A model generated the notes under the pieces. That model had not been told where the DNA came from. It made no database searches and was given only the letters and a program-made list of their open reading frames with translations. Shown here piece after piece: positions 11,316 to 21,993 of a DNA stretch of 64,000 nucleotides. The stretch's first letter is position 1, and the number at the start of each line of letters is the position of its first letter. The stretch spans positions 54,631,762 to 54,695,761 of the forward strand of contig CP136061.1 of NCBI GenBank assembly GCA_032622095.1, in the 5' to 3' direction. A program made the translations under genes and the position numbers. Source of the DNA: Siphonodentalium dalli. Taxonomy: Eukaryota > Mollusca > Scaphopoda > Gadilida > Siphonodentaliidae.

Positions 11316-11435
11316 GTGTTTCTCTCATATGATATTTATGAAACTTGTCACGAATTTTCAGTTTTCTCTCGCCGGAGGCTCGAGAAAACTGATAATTCTT
11401 AGACTCGTTTCATAAATATCATATGAGAGAAACAC
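11316..11435. repeat. Perfect 29-bp-arm hairpin
   Basis: Arms 11316-11344 and 11407-11435 are exact reverse complements over 29 bp. A second, inner stem ('cagttttctc' with 'gagaaaactg') surrounds 'tcgccggaggctc'. The whole would fold as a 120-nt cruciform or hairpin transcript. Confidence 0.85.
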
Positions 11436-11664
11436 TCATTTCATATCCTCTATATATCCCAACATAACAAGTTGAAGATCTTTTGTATCACATGAAAAAA
11501 ACTAGAGCTGTTATGCCTTTTTAACAAATCAAAATATTTAAAAGAAACTGAAAAATGCATGCAAAATTCGCGCTCTGACTGGTGACGAAAAATATAGTCC
11601 CCCAATTTGCCTCTTTATTATTGTGCCTATCTTTGTTTGTGCAACAAAGTTGGACAAGAATTTT

Positions 11665-12040
11665 ACTTTAAAGACATATTATGGACTTGTTCGTGTAACT
11701 GAAATTGATAAGTTAGTACTTAGGCGCTATCACAACCTGGGGAATGTAACATTCTACTAACATCACCGAAAATTTTAAAGAAATCCACCTTACGTATACC
11801 TCTCCATAGAAAACATCGCGTGTCTGAACTAAGCTCAATTGTAAATATTTACATCTTGATTTGGGATGCAACTATCGGCGATAAACTGAGTGATTTCACC
11901 ATCGAGAGTCATTGCATTTAATTAATATATAAGAATGGCGGTTTGTGTTGTCAATTTGGATTAATATTTGTAACAAATAACCACTTTGAGCAAGATTATT
12001 CTTAATTTCTTTTGATCACCCTATCTGAGTGTTTCACATG
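11665..12040 (+). repeat. Dispersed repeat family N, direct copy
   Basis: Diverged partner of 1100-1565 in the opposite orientation. The 'attaattaatatataagaat' and 'gtgtttcacat' landmarks are kept. Confidence 0.6.
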
Positions 12041-12700
12041 GGCGGCTTTTCAAAATAGTATTAATCCGCACAGTAATTTTGTTGGCGCGATGCCAAGTAT
12101 CCCATTCATCACTATACCATATAAGATATGAGATATAAGGAAATATGTAATTGCCTTTTTAATGCTATAATAAGGGTTTCATGTGATATATATCAAGTAG
12201 CATTGTTACAAATTAAAAGTCTGTCATCAAGGCATACCTGTTATTTTGACTCTATCAGTGTCAGAGATAAAGAGCTGCTATTTATTCTGTCACCATTAAC
12301 ATTCAGCTGTCTTATAAACCTTGGCCATGAAACACAGGCCATCATATATAGGTGGAATACAATATCACCATTCATATGCATTGTTACAATGACTGAGCGA
12401 ATGACCTGAACAGACAAAAAGGATTAACTGTAAAAGCAATTTGATCAGTACATTTTTGCTGTTTCAGAACCAAACTGCCAGATACAAACAAATTAATTGT
12501 ACCAGCCTCAGTACCTTACTTTTTTAGAGTGTCATATTTAAACAGTCAATTAACTTAATGTCTGTTTGTTTTGTTAATTCTAACTGTTATTTGTAATCAG
12601 TGCCCTAGTTACCATACATTAAAACAAAGTTAATAAATAACACTGATCAGTGAAAAGCAAATTTTTTTGGGAGGATACACTATTAGTTATCCTCGAAAAC
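12041..12700 (+). other. Unassigned A+T-rich stretch
   Basis: A 93-codon open frame at 12128-12409 has no domain, no splice sites and A+T-rich codons like its surroundings. I do not support it as a gene. Confidence 0.4.
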
Positions 12701-12702
12701 AT

Positions 12703-12812
12703 TGGGGATACATGGAGATTCAATACCTGGAAGTTGATTTTGAAACCCAAGGCGGTGCCAAGGGGTTCAAAAAGAGACATCCGGGTATTAAATCTCCATG
12801 TACCCAATGATA
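12703..12812. repeat. Long imperfect hairpin of 110 bp
   Basis: Left arm 'cattggggatacatggagat' pairs with right arm 'atctccatgtacccaatg'. Pairing continues inward through 'aatacc / gggtatt' and 'ttttgaaaccc / ggggttcaaaa' to a small loop near 'ggcggtgcc'. The arms give mirrored peptides on both strands, so the frames at 12619-12862 are not genes. It may be a MITE or a long-stem small-RNA precursor. Confidence 0.75.
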
Positions 12813-13864
12813 TTGCCGTAGATAACAATTTTGTCCCCACAACAATAGCCATGTCACCTTAATTTAAGTGTGTTTTTCATAGGATCTCCGATTAATTCAC
12901 ACAAATAAAAATAATTGAGTAGCCGACCTAAGGATCCAGCATCAGGTGATATCAAACTCGGCATGCAAGAGCAATGTCACGATTGGTAGAAACTGCCAGT
13001 TTAAGGGTCATTCATATACTCCCGATGTTTCACGTGCTCATATACCCCCGATGTTTCATGCACATTCTCTTAATCCCCACTGCGAAGGGGGACATGGTGA
13101 TTTAAATGTGGCGTGTAGCCAATCAGATTGCCAGTTACAACCGGATGTGGGGACAAGGGGCGATTAAAGAATTTGTTATCCTTCATCCCATTCTCCTCTC
13201 TACTGATAGGCTGAGGGTGTGTCACATGGCGGGCCGCAAATAACTAATTGTTACCATCGAGGTAACATTTTGAAAGTTAATGTTATCGACGCAAGGGTAC
13301 TCTACTTTGAAATTGCTTTGTTCCTCTTTCTTTCAACCGATTCCAACCATGAGACCAGAAAAATGACTGAAAACTAACAAAAAAGGAGGATTCCAACTTA
13401 AAATGAACTCTTCGAACTGCATGCGGCCCTCGGGTGACATTCCAAGTCTCGACCGTGTGACAAATCCCCGTGTCTCACTCAAGTGTGGGCTACAAAGTTC
13501 TGTATAATATTACATGACTATTTTCCTATTAACAGTTTTGTTCTGCTTTATACCAATATTAATAAAATGACATTGATCATGAGAGCATAGATTTATAGTG
13601 TTTGTTTCTATTTCAAGTTAGTCATCAGAGACGGCAAATTCGCAGCTGTAAACACCACTTCTGAATTTCAATCGACAATCAGTGTTTTCATAGTAATAGA
13701 TATTCCAGTATTGGTTTTAAATAATAAAAAAAAATTTGCCCGTCATTCCAAAGGCGCCACAGAATACATATTTTTTAACAACTTAAACGGGGGGATTCTC
13801 ACGGAATATATGGCTGAAAATAAAGTTTTGTTTGCGCAATTATAAGCAATCAACGTTATTTTGT
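12813..13864. other. Largely unique stretch with a short direct repeat
   Basis: At 13012-13066 the unit 'tcatata(c/-)tcccgatgtttca(c/t)g' occurs twice in tandem. The frame at 12946-13167 covers this repeat and has no domain. Nothing else recognised. Confidence 0.4.
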
Positions 13865-13955
13865 ATGCATCTCTGTGTCAGTGTCAGACATACTGGGGAA
13901 ACTATACAGTATGTTGTCCAGCATCTGACACTTCCATATACACTCAGAGATGCAT
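13865..13955. repeat. Imperfect hairpin of 90 bp
   Basis: 'atgcatctctg...tcagtgtcaga' pairs with 'tctgacact...cagagatgcat' around a 40-nt middle containing 'actatacagtatg'. Single copy in the window. Confidence 0.65.
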
Positions 13956-14880
13956 AAAAAATGAAGCTGATCGCATATGTAACTATTCATTATTATTATG
14001 AGCACTGCACAATGTCTGTTCTCAGAGATCCTCTCACTTTTGGCAATTATACTCATCTACAATCACAACTCTCTGGCCATAAATATAGTCCTATATTAAA
14101 CATTGTCAACAATATGTAAATATAGCCATACTGGATAAGGCCTATAATGTACACTAGATGCCGAATTATGGATGGCTGGCTTGCCCCTTGGTTAATTAAA
14201 GGATTGAGGAACAGTAATGCCTGCAGTTCAATTTGCATTTAGACTATGTGAGATATTCTACAATCGTTTTCATAAAGCTTTCATTTGAATAAATTTCAGA
14301 CAACGTGGTATATTCTGTGACAAATGAGCCGATATCTACCAATTTATTTGGTATATATGTTTTGCCAGCCTCATATGTTAGAAAATATCATACTTCAGAC
14401 ATATTTTGGACTTGAATTTATTGCTGTTCATGAAATATATTCACTGAAATTATGGACCATATATTCCAGTTTTGGCTATATTCCCTATTCAATTACGCTC
14501 AGAATATAGTATAGATATTTATTTATGCAACTGATTGTAAATCTGTAGGAAAAATAATCACATTGCCTTTTGGGATATCCATTTCCACAAATTAGACTCC
14601 ATTATAAGTCTGAGTCATTGCCGTGATTGGCCACCAATTTATGCATTGATCCCGAATATATACTGCGGAATATATTTTACCAGAATTGCTCTTTTGTTAA
14701 ATGACCGCATTTCTGTTGACTCTGGATTTTATATTGGACCACCATTGTGTTAATAATGTGTAGGGTGGAATTTGGATGTTTTTTATGATATTGGAATATT
14801 TCCTGGAGTTTATTTACTGGTTGTTGTTCATAAGAAACTTATTTATACTTTGTTGTATATATTCTTGGTCTGACTGTTTG
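13956..14880 (+). other. Largely unique A+T-rich stretch upstream of candidate exon 1b
   Basis: Frames at 14053-14238 and 14324-14509 are short and unsupported. No repeat family recognised. Any promoter of exon 1b would lie here. Confidence 0.4.
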
Positions 14881-14937
14881 TAATTGGATGTACCTGAGTT
14901 ATTGGTTGATCGTCTTCTTGACCGCCGATCGGAAGTA

Positions 14938-15002
14938 ATGCATTTGGTGAATGCTTCTCGTGAAATTTTCTCGCAGAGTTTTGACTGCATATACAACAAA
15001 TG
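14938..15002 (+). CDS. Candidate alternative first coding exon 1b (unrecognised gene)
   Basis: The frame starts at ATG 14938, 57 bp after an in-frame TAA (14881), and runs 21 codons plus two bases to a 5' splice site TG|GTGAGA (donor GT at 15003). The peptide contains HLVNASREIFSQ and ends SFDCIYNK; it aligns with exon 1a over about 18 residues without gaps. The donor is again in phase 2 and would give TG|G (Trp) on joining to the exon at 48506. The frame is also open upstream from 14884 (it includes PELLVDRLLDRRSEV), so an internal exon with an acceptor near 14898 is an alternative, though no good acceptor is seen. Function unknown. Confidence 0.45.
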
Positions 15003-15104
15003 GTGAGACAGGGTTCTTTGTTTCTTACTAGTCACCGTAATATATTAAGTTAATTTGGGGAATCATAGGGAATGCTCCTCGTTTTACTATTGGAAGTGAT
15101 AAAT

Positions 15105-15268
15105 TTAACCCTTTCAGTGCCAAGTCCGATTTTTGTATCAACCCATATTTCCTTGATCATTTTTCAAATTTATTGATTATAATAATGTGATACATTGATG
15201 GAAAGAGCTCTAATGATCAAGGAAATATGGGTTGATAAAAAAATCGGACTTGGCACTGAAAGGGTTAA
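15105..15268. mobile_element. TTAA-flanked palindromic MITE, family P
   Basis: TTAA at 15105-15108 and 15265-15268. The arms (CCCTTTCAGTGCCAAGTCC and complement, continuing through 'atcaacccatatttccttga') pair over about 60 bp around a 40-bp A+T-rich centre. The TTAA target and CCCTTT tip fit piggyBac-like MITEs. Related ends occur at 21262, 26276 and 36915. Confidence 0.85.
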
Positions 15269-16611
15269 ACACCTCCAAAAAAGTAAGTTTCCCCCTCATA
15301 ATTCCCTGTAGCTCCTATGTTATTCATTAGATCGTATTGAAATTTTAAACAAATTTAGAACATGGTAAATGCAGCACATTGTGAGAGTAAAGTTTCCCGA
15401 TGATTTTCTAACATTCTTCTGAATGTCGCTTCATTAGAAAATTTATAATTTAAAAAAACCACACTTTCAACTTTGATGCTCAACAGCATCGAACGTTGAT
15501 GGGTTAACTTGGTAATCAGTGTTGGTTAAGTGTCGCCGATCTTGCAACTATAAAATGGTGACCAAACTGCATGCCACTGAGACGGAGACTTTTGACTAAT
15601 GAGAAGTCCATTTGTGTTTAAATTATTGTTCAATGCCCATGACATGGGACCCTTAGTTAAACAACTGAAAACAGTTAATGCTGTTGCACTGGTCGATTGC
15701 CTATTTTCACTGTGGACTCATTCATATAATGGGAATGGAATTAATAGGCAAATATAGTCACACAGACATTTGGCATTTATTTGGGAAACTTATTACTTAG
15801 GCACTGTTGATTAGGTACATTTGATTCCACAGTCTAAATAAAATTAGACAGTGTTTCATTTCAATTAACTTACAGTCTAAAGACTCTCATTATCAGAATT
15901 ATTTCAAACGGGAGAAATCAAGCCAATATGCAGCGAACGATGCGTTGCTTGACCGATGAATAGCTTCCTGCAAATCCAGTTAATATTCACTTATTCATAC
16001 AAGCCGTGCCCACGGTATTTGACTTCAATCTCATGAAGTTATCGTGTCAGGTATCTTAACTGACCAAATGTCATATGTTCAAAATAAAACTAACATACGT
16101 TTATTCATATATAATTGGGGAATGATCAGACAAAACAAGTATACATAAATAGAATTGTATTTGCAAAGATATTCTAAAAATAGTATTTTCTCCTAACCTA
16201 TGGATATTACGTCACTTGCCAAATAAGGATCATTACAACTTCAAGCAATCATGTAGTAAATGTCAAGCGCATATCTAGAATATATTATTTGCACACAGTT
16301 ATCAAACCTTTGATTGAACATCTAGTACATGGTCACTCTAGTCTAGTGATCAAAATAGATTGATGCACCATGAAAACACAAAGTAATTCTAAGCCATATA
16401 CACTAATGCTGAATTTGTCATTGTCGCACTGTAACAGTTAAATTTAGTGCAAATTAACATATAGGATGTCCTCAACGTATAAACAGACACCATGCAATTC
16501 TGGATCTCCCAAATCAAAAAGTCATCAGCTCATCTCAAAGTCATGCAATTCAAGGATTACGGAACTGCATGCATTGCCAATCAAACTCAAAGTGAACGTT
16601 GTAAATTCCAT
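15269..16611. other. Largely unique stretch with one family O copy
   Basis: At about 15465-15550 a short repeat ('ttgatgctcaacagcatcga', 'gttggttaagtgtc') matches 38520-38612 in the opposite orientation. The remaining 1.2 kb is A+T-rich and nothing was recognised in it. Confidence 0.4.
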
Positions 16612-16810
16612 TGAATTTCCACTCTAATCAAAAACAAATGCGTATAATAATAATAACAAATAGCAGACAAACGACTAATCTAAAATCGATAAGATTTTGA
16701 GATGCTGGGTAACTCTTTGCAAGTTTGAGAGATCGTTGCTGTCTTTTTGCACGTTTGAGAGATCCACGGACTCTTTTTGCATGATACTATAACCAATTCA
16801 ATGACAATGA
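16612..16810 (+). repeat. Recent direct duplication, left copy
   Basis: Nearly identical to 18110-18278 from 'tgaatttccactctaatc' to 'caattcaatgacaatga'. This copy has an extra internal unit ('gcaagtttgagagatc' occurs twice). It starts TG and has CA near its end, as an LTR would, but no target duplication is readable. Confidence 0.75.
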
Positions 16811-18109
16811 CCTATTCAGCTACAGTAACAAGGCAAAACCACATGTTGTATTATATCTTGGGTCGGATTTGGAGTTTGGCGATTTTTTTATGGTGATATT
16901 GACGTCCATTGCATAGCCTCATTTGTGTTATCATTTTGGAACAAAGCGTTCTTGCAATGCATGCACACATTTCACATGTTTGTTTTCTCGCACGACCTTT
17001 GCACTGTATAGGACTGTTATAGTCCTTCACTTGTTTGATAGGCGCATGGGTTGTTGGAGAACTCCGATGTAAACAGCTCGGTGTGACAGAGAGCTCTCCC
17101 ATTGGAAGACATTATGCACCATATTCTTTTATCAACAATATTATTTCCACTGAGGATGGAATTCAATAGAATGGTGATAAGCTGTCTTTGATGATTTGTG
17201 CTCCCCCAACAGTAATAACATTGGCGGTAATACTGAAATATGAATTAATATTGCCTATATAGTTTGTGCCAGTTATACATACTAAATGATATATATTCAT
17301 AACAAGACATGTATTGTTTTGAATATATATCAGTTGGTATGTATGTACACACATGGAATTGAGTGCTTATAGGAGTGGGGTATATGGAGAAAGTTGAGTG
17401 ATATATGGGTCATTTCCGCAATATTTGCTACCATTTTGTCACTTTCAAAATTAAAAAAATTTCAACTATCAATAAAACAGTCATTTCTAAAGGATTCCAT
17501 GTAAAAATCAATGACTTTTTGTCTTATAACTGGAACATTTATAATTGATAAGAAGCGGAGCATGCTGGATTTCTGGAGCTAAGAAGGGGAGCATCTGTTA
17601 ACTAAGAAGTGGCACCCAGATGGTTTGGCAAAAAAGTACTCTATTGCCCATAAATGGAATGCTTGAAACAACACAGGTCGTGAATAGTTTTTAGAGGTGT
17701 ATGTTATTGTAATTTACAATCACAGGTTTGTAGAACTTTCTTATGCTGGCGAAATTTCCACTATTTTGTCGGTCACTGAAGAAAAATGTGATTTTTTAGT
17801 GATCAGTGTAAATTTCGGTATGACTAAGAACATGCAACCAAATAATTTCCATAGATATCCTTTGAGTATTATTTACCATCACACAATGTGAACGGCGACA
17901 AATCTAAATGCGATAAATTATTATCCCGCTTATCTTTTTCTGTGCGGGTGCCTCCATCTTGTCAAAAATCCCAAGAAGGTAAACTAAATTCAACTTCAAA
18001 GTGGAACATAAAATGGGTCAGGAATGATTTCCGGGGAACAGATGAGAAACAGTGGTCATATGGTGATAAAAGCAGAAGACAGATAAATAAAAGTGCAGAA
18101 GGAGCCACC
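16811..18109. other. Segment between the near-identical direct repeats
   Basis: About 1.3 kb with no primer-binding site, polypurine tract, gag or pol motif found by eye. A plus-strand frame at 17888-18112 (starts with GTG; Lys/Ser-rich, contains WNIKWVRNDFRG) ends at the right repeat. It could be a fragment of a captured or decayed gene, but nothing supports a function. Confidence 0.35.
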
Positions 18110-18278
18110 TGAATTTCCACTCTAATCAAAAACAAATGCGTATAATAATAATAACAAATAGCAGACAAACGACTAATCTAAAATCGATAAGATTTTGAGA
18201 TGCTGGGTGACTTTTTGCATGTTTGAGAGATCCACGGACTCTTTTTGCGCGATACTATCGCCAATTCAATGACAATGA
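18110..18278 (+). repeat. Recent direct duplication, right copy
   Basis: Partner of 16612-16810, with only a few substitutions apart from the missing internal unit. The low divergence contrasts with the older repeats around it. Confidence 0.75.
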
Positions 18279-18289
18279 ATTTGTTATCT

Positions 18290-18775
18290 GAACATGTCCT
18301 ATGGGATGTTCAACAATGATGCTTGGAGCACAATCCCATTGTAACAATTGTTCCTTGATTTTTGGTAAAGCGCACACCAATTCCCCAAGGCTGACGAAGG
18401 AATAGTTCAGTGATTATCCCATTGTTCGGCACATGCAACTCATGACAGACAAATCGCACGGGTGCTTCAAAGCAGCTTCAATTATAATACCAGAGGTCAT
18501 GCACAGGGGCATCAACAGCGCTCTGCTAGCTGCCCCCACACACACTGCCATTATATGATGTTACAATACACGCACCTCTATAGTATACTATACCATGATG
18601 TAAGCAGGCGCATATATAATGACGGATTGTGGTGAACGCGCGCTCAACGGCACATCTCCAGTTAAACTCATTATGTGGGATCAATTGTTCTTTACAAGAG
18701 TAAACCTTGTCCTCGACTCGATTAATTCTGGTAAAGAACAATTCTTGTGCTCTAACCCTCACTTAATTGGTATAT
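18290..18775 (-). repeat. Family E repeat, copy 3
   Basis: Joins a single arm of the 5654-6064 foldback ('taaagcgcacaccaattcc', 'aaatcgcacgggtgcttca', 'catgcacaggggcat') to the inverted hairpin module of 4640-4990 ('tgtgggatcaattgttcttt' and 'aagaacaattcttgtgctct'). This shows that the two modules belong to one larger element. Confidence 0.6.
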
Positions 18776-19842
18776 AAAGGTGCTCCATGATTATTTCCCA
18801 AAATTTTCCTCTCTGCATTAAATTTATGCCAATATTTTTTACTTAAAAAGATCCTTTTTGTGCATGTTGCATCCCATTTTCCTTTGTTGCTAAATTGACG
18901 CCCCTCATCTGTTTTGGTAACAAGGGACAATTGGCAAATTTCCGGGATAAGGAATCTTCATTGTCTCTCTCTTAAGGCTTTTCCATGCATGGGAAAATAT
19001 TAATGTTAAATAACAATTATGATTTTGTTAATAAAATTACCATTATTTACAAATTTTACAGTATGATTTAATAACGGAACCGCCATTTAATTTTAGTCTA
19101 TTTCACTGAGAAACATGATAAGATTTGCATCTCTATCCTTTGCATGAATTGGTGATCAATATAGTTTCCTATCAATCAATAAAAATCATGCATATTGATA
19201 ATTGAAATGAGTGGATAATAATGTCACATGGTATAGTATTTACATTTCTTTCATTCCTTCAATTCTCCCGACGAGACACCGACAGATTTCCATTTACTGT
19301 GATCAATGTCTGTATAGAAATTCTGCAGTGGTTCCATATATAATAAGCCACTTGAGAGTCTGAGACATACAGCATAAGACCAGAATGGTTTCCATGTCGT
19401 GACGTAAAGTGCCTTTGAGTTTCAAGTCTTTCCCATTACTAAATATGTAACTGAATATAAAGTTTGTTTGATTTTTGATGTATAGGACGATTTTTGATGT
19501 GTAGGACGAAGCATGGTTTCCATATCACAACTTGATGTGGCCATGATTCTGTGACTGAAGATAAAATGTGTTCGATTTTCTGCATGTTGGAGGTAACATG
19601 ATTTCCATGTCCCACTGTCAGAAGCTCAGATTTCGTGTAGATCGCAAACTTGTTTCCGGTAACTGGAGTTATTAATGGAGTTAATATCAGATATCACCCA
19701 TTCTGTTGTCTCATTTGATATGATTTCCTGGTTATCTCTCACATGTCATGTGTTATCTGGAATATTGAAACGGTGCTTCAGCTATCTCAAGTGAACTGCA
19801 GTATTATTTCTCTGAACGGACGTTAATTGGCTGCTGTTTCGA
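18776..19842. other. Largely unique stretch upstream of candidate exon 1c
   Basis: Contains a short tandem pair 'gatttttgatgta/gtaggacga' at about 19470-19509. No repeat family, domain or splice-flanked frame recognised. Confidence 0.4.
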
Positions 19843-19869
19843 TGATATAAATATGTATTTCAATATTCA

Positions 19870-19916
19870 ATGATTTCCACTATGTTTCGAGGAAGTTTTA
19901 ACTGCCTATCTGCAGG
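19870..19916 (+). CDS. Candidate alternative first coding exon 1c (diverged)
   Basis: The frame starts at ATG 19870, 27 bp after an in-frame TGA (19843), and gives 15 codons plus two bases to a strong 5' splice site GG|GTAAGT (donor GT at 19917). The peptide MISTMFRGSFNCLSA shares M-x-x-G-S-F-D/N-C-L with exon 1a and lacks the N-terminal part. The donor phase is 2, as in the other two, and would give GG|G (Gly) on joining to 48506. Similarity is limited to about 9 residues, so this is the weakest of the three. It might be an independent exon or chance. Confidence 0.3.
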
Positions 19917-19950
19917 GTAAGTCTCCATGTTTAACACTTCTATACTGATA

Positions 19951-20195
19951 CTCATTGACGAGTAGTTCCCTCTATAGGAAATGTTCAGATAATATGTTCA
20001 ACAAACGACCATCTAAATACTAATTGGCAAGTAGTTCCCTTAGGAAATGTTCAGATAATAAGTTTAAAAAAAACGACCAGTCATTTGTTGAACTTATTAT
20101 CTGAACATTTCTCACCAATGAATATGAATCCTTCTGCACATATACTGTCTTTTCGTCTCCTCAGTTTTCCTGAACACCCATCTTATAATTAATCT
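19951..20195. repeat. Family C, copy 4 (with partial inverted unit)
   Basis: Two direct starts ('gacgagtagttccc', 'ggcaagtagttccc') are followed by a reversed 'gttgaacttattatctgaac'. This produces a small foldback around 20010-20100. Confidence 0.65.
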
Positions 20196-20346
20196 GGACA
20201 GTAACTCGATCGTCCATGATCAGGACATTACAGCCGCTGTTCATTAGAATCCAGAACATGCGTCATCTTTATAATCAGAATCCCGGCTACTTTATTATTA
20301 AACAGTAATTAGACCACCATATTATAATAAGTTTATAGACTACATG

Positions 20347-21118
20347 TACCTTCAATCAGTTTATATACCACCTTCAATCAGTTTATATACCACCTTCAAT
20401 CAGTTTATATACCACCTTCAATCAGTTTATATACCACCTTCAATCAGTTTATAGACCACCTTCAATCAGTTTATATACCACCTTCAATCAGTTTATAGAC
20501 CACCTTCAATCAGTTTATAGACCACCTTCAATCAGTTTATATACCACCTTCAATCAGTTTATATACCACCTTCAATCAGTTTATATACCACCTTCAGTTT
20601 ATATACCACCCTTCAGTTTATATACCACCTTCAATCAGTTTATATACCACCTTCAATCAGTTTATATACCACCTTCAATCAGTTTATATACCACCTTCAA
20701 TCAGTTTATAGACCACCTTCAGTTTATATACCACCTTCAATCAGTTTATATACCACCTTCAATCAGTTTATAGACCACCTTCAATCAGTTTATAGACCAC
20801 CTTCAATCAGTTTATATACCACCTTCAATCAGTTTATAGACCACCTTCAATCAGTTTATATACCACCTTCAATCAGTTTATAGACCACCTTCAGTTTATA
20901 TACCACCTTCAATCAGTTTATATACCACCTTCAATCAGTTTATATACCACCTTCAATCAGTTTATAGACCACCTTCAATCAGTTTATAGACCACCTTCAG
21001 TTTATATACCACATTCAATCAGTTTATAGACCACCTTCAATCAGTTTATAGACCACCTTCAATCAGTTTATATACCACATTCAATCAGTTTATATACCAC
21101 CTTCAATCAGTTTTTCGA
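20347..21118 (+). repeat. 22-bp minisatellite, about 35 units
   Basis: The unit is 'ttcaatcagtttatataccacc'-like, 22 bp, varying mainly at one base (tata/taga) with occasional 18-bp units lacking 'aatc'. The first units and the last two after about 21100 are more diverged, as expected at array edges. It contains no gene. Confidence 0.97.
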
Positions 21119-21261
21119 CCACCTTTAATCAGTATCTGACAACCTTTAACTAGGACTTAACTATACTGTATAATCTAGACTCAGACCGCCTTTAATCAAG
21201 TGTCAAGCCTCTATCCAAGGATTTTATTTCCCCCCACACTGGGCCCACAGCATATAACATG

Positions 21262-21677
21262 TTAACCGTTTCAGTGCCAGGTCCGATTTTTGTATCAACC
21301 CATATACCCTGTGCCAATGCATTCTCTTATATATGCGAGTCGACCATAGGTCGCCTCGCATATATAAGAGAATGCATTGGCCTAACAATTTTTCATCGTT
21401 TGTTATTATGTTTTACAATTTTTTACAATTTTAATAATTTTTTCTTATATTCTTTAACAGACTTATTTTGTAGGTTTTGTGCCAGGGAATTTTACGTTTT
21501 TCATGGGCATCAAAATTATTACTATGAATACTTGGTGATAGTTTTGAGTTATAACACGCTCCTAAGGTTTTATCCAGCTATAGCATGCTTAAGCATACCC
21601 AAATCAAATTGAATCCAAAATTTTACAGACCGTAAATTAGGGCCGATGAGATCGGCCCCTGGCACTGAAAGGGTTAA
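21262..21677. mobile_element. TTAA-flanked family P element with a family D hairpin inside
   Basis: TTAA at 21262-21265 and 21674-21677. The ends carry 'ccgtttcagtgccaggtcc' and 'ggcactgaaagggttaa'. Inside is the D-type 'gccaatgcattctcttatat' hairpin. The right half ('gccagggaattttacgtt', 'gggccgatgagatcgg') is shared with 26276-26555. The frame at 21259-21612 is this element. Confidence 0.75.
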
Positions 21678-21993
21678 ATAAATGACATATTGTGGACTTA
21701 TTTCATTGAATAGAAACAATCAGTCAGTATCCCCACTGGAAGAAGGTAAAAAAGAACTAGGATTGTTGAAAATTCCAACCAGATCCACTGTACCATTTCA
21801 GAGAACACAACGGTTGAACTCTTCAGAATAAATATTTACTACTTTATTCGGGACACCTTATTCGGCATAATCATTACGGAAATTATTGTGCCAATAATAG
21901 TCACTTTGTGGACTCATTTATAACTATGACGCTGTGTTCTGACTATTATTTGGATATCAAATTTATGAAAATAACTTATTTTGGTATCATTAT
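21678..21993. other. Unassigned stretch between elements
   Basis: A+T-rich. 'gtggactcatttata' near 21915 resembles 15712-15726, but no boundaries could be drawn. Confidence 0.35.

Larger units (their letters stand above)
10690..11470. mobile_element. Hairpin-rich element of about 780 bp
   Basis: Outer inverted sequences ('tatagaggat' and 'gttatgttgggata', with their complements near 11440-11465) bracket two internal hairpins and two direct copies of 'gataaatagaatatgtaatt' (about 11060 and 11295). The middle also has a TGACGTCA palindrome (about 11203), a 'ctgattggctg' inverted CCAAT motif and a short G+C-rich run. No coding frame. Confidence 0.55.

Noticed and set aside
20347-21118. Could the 22-bp array be a CRISPR array?
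   Set aside because: Units are contiguous with no unique spacers and the surrounding DNA is eukaryotic in character.
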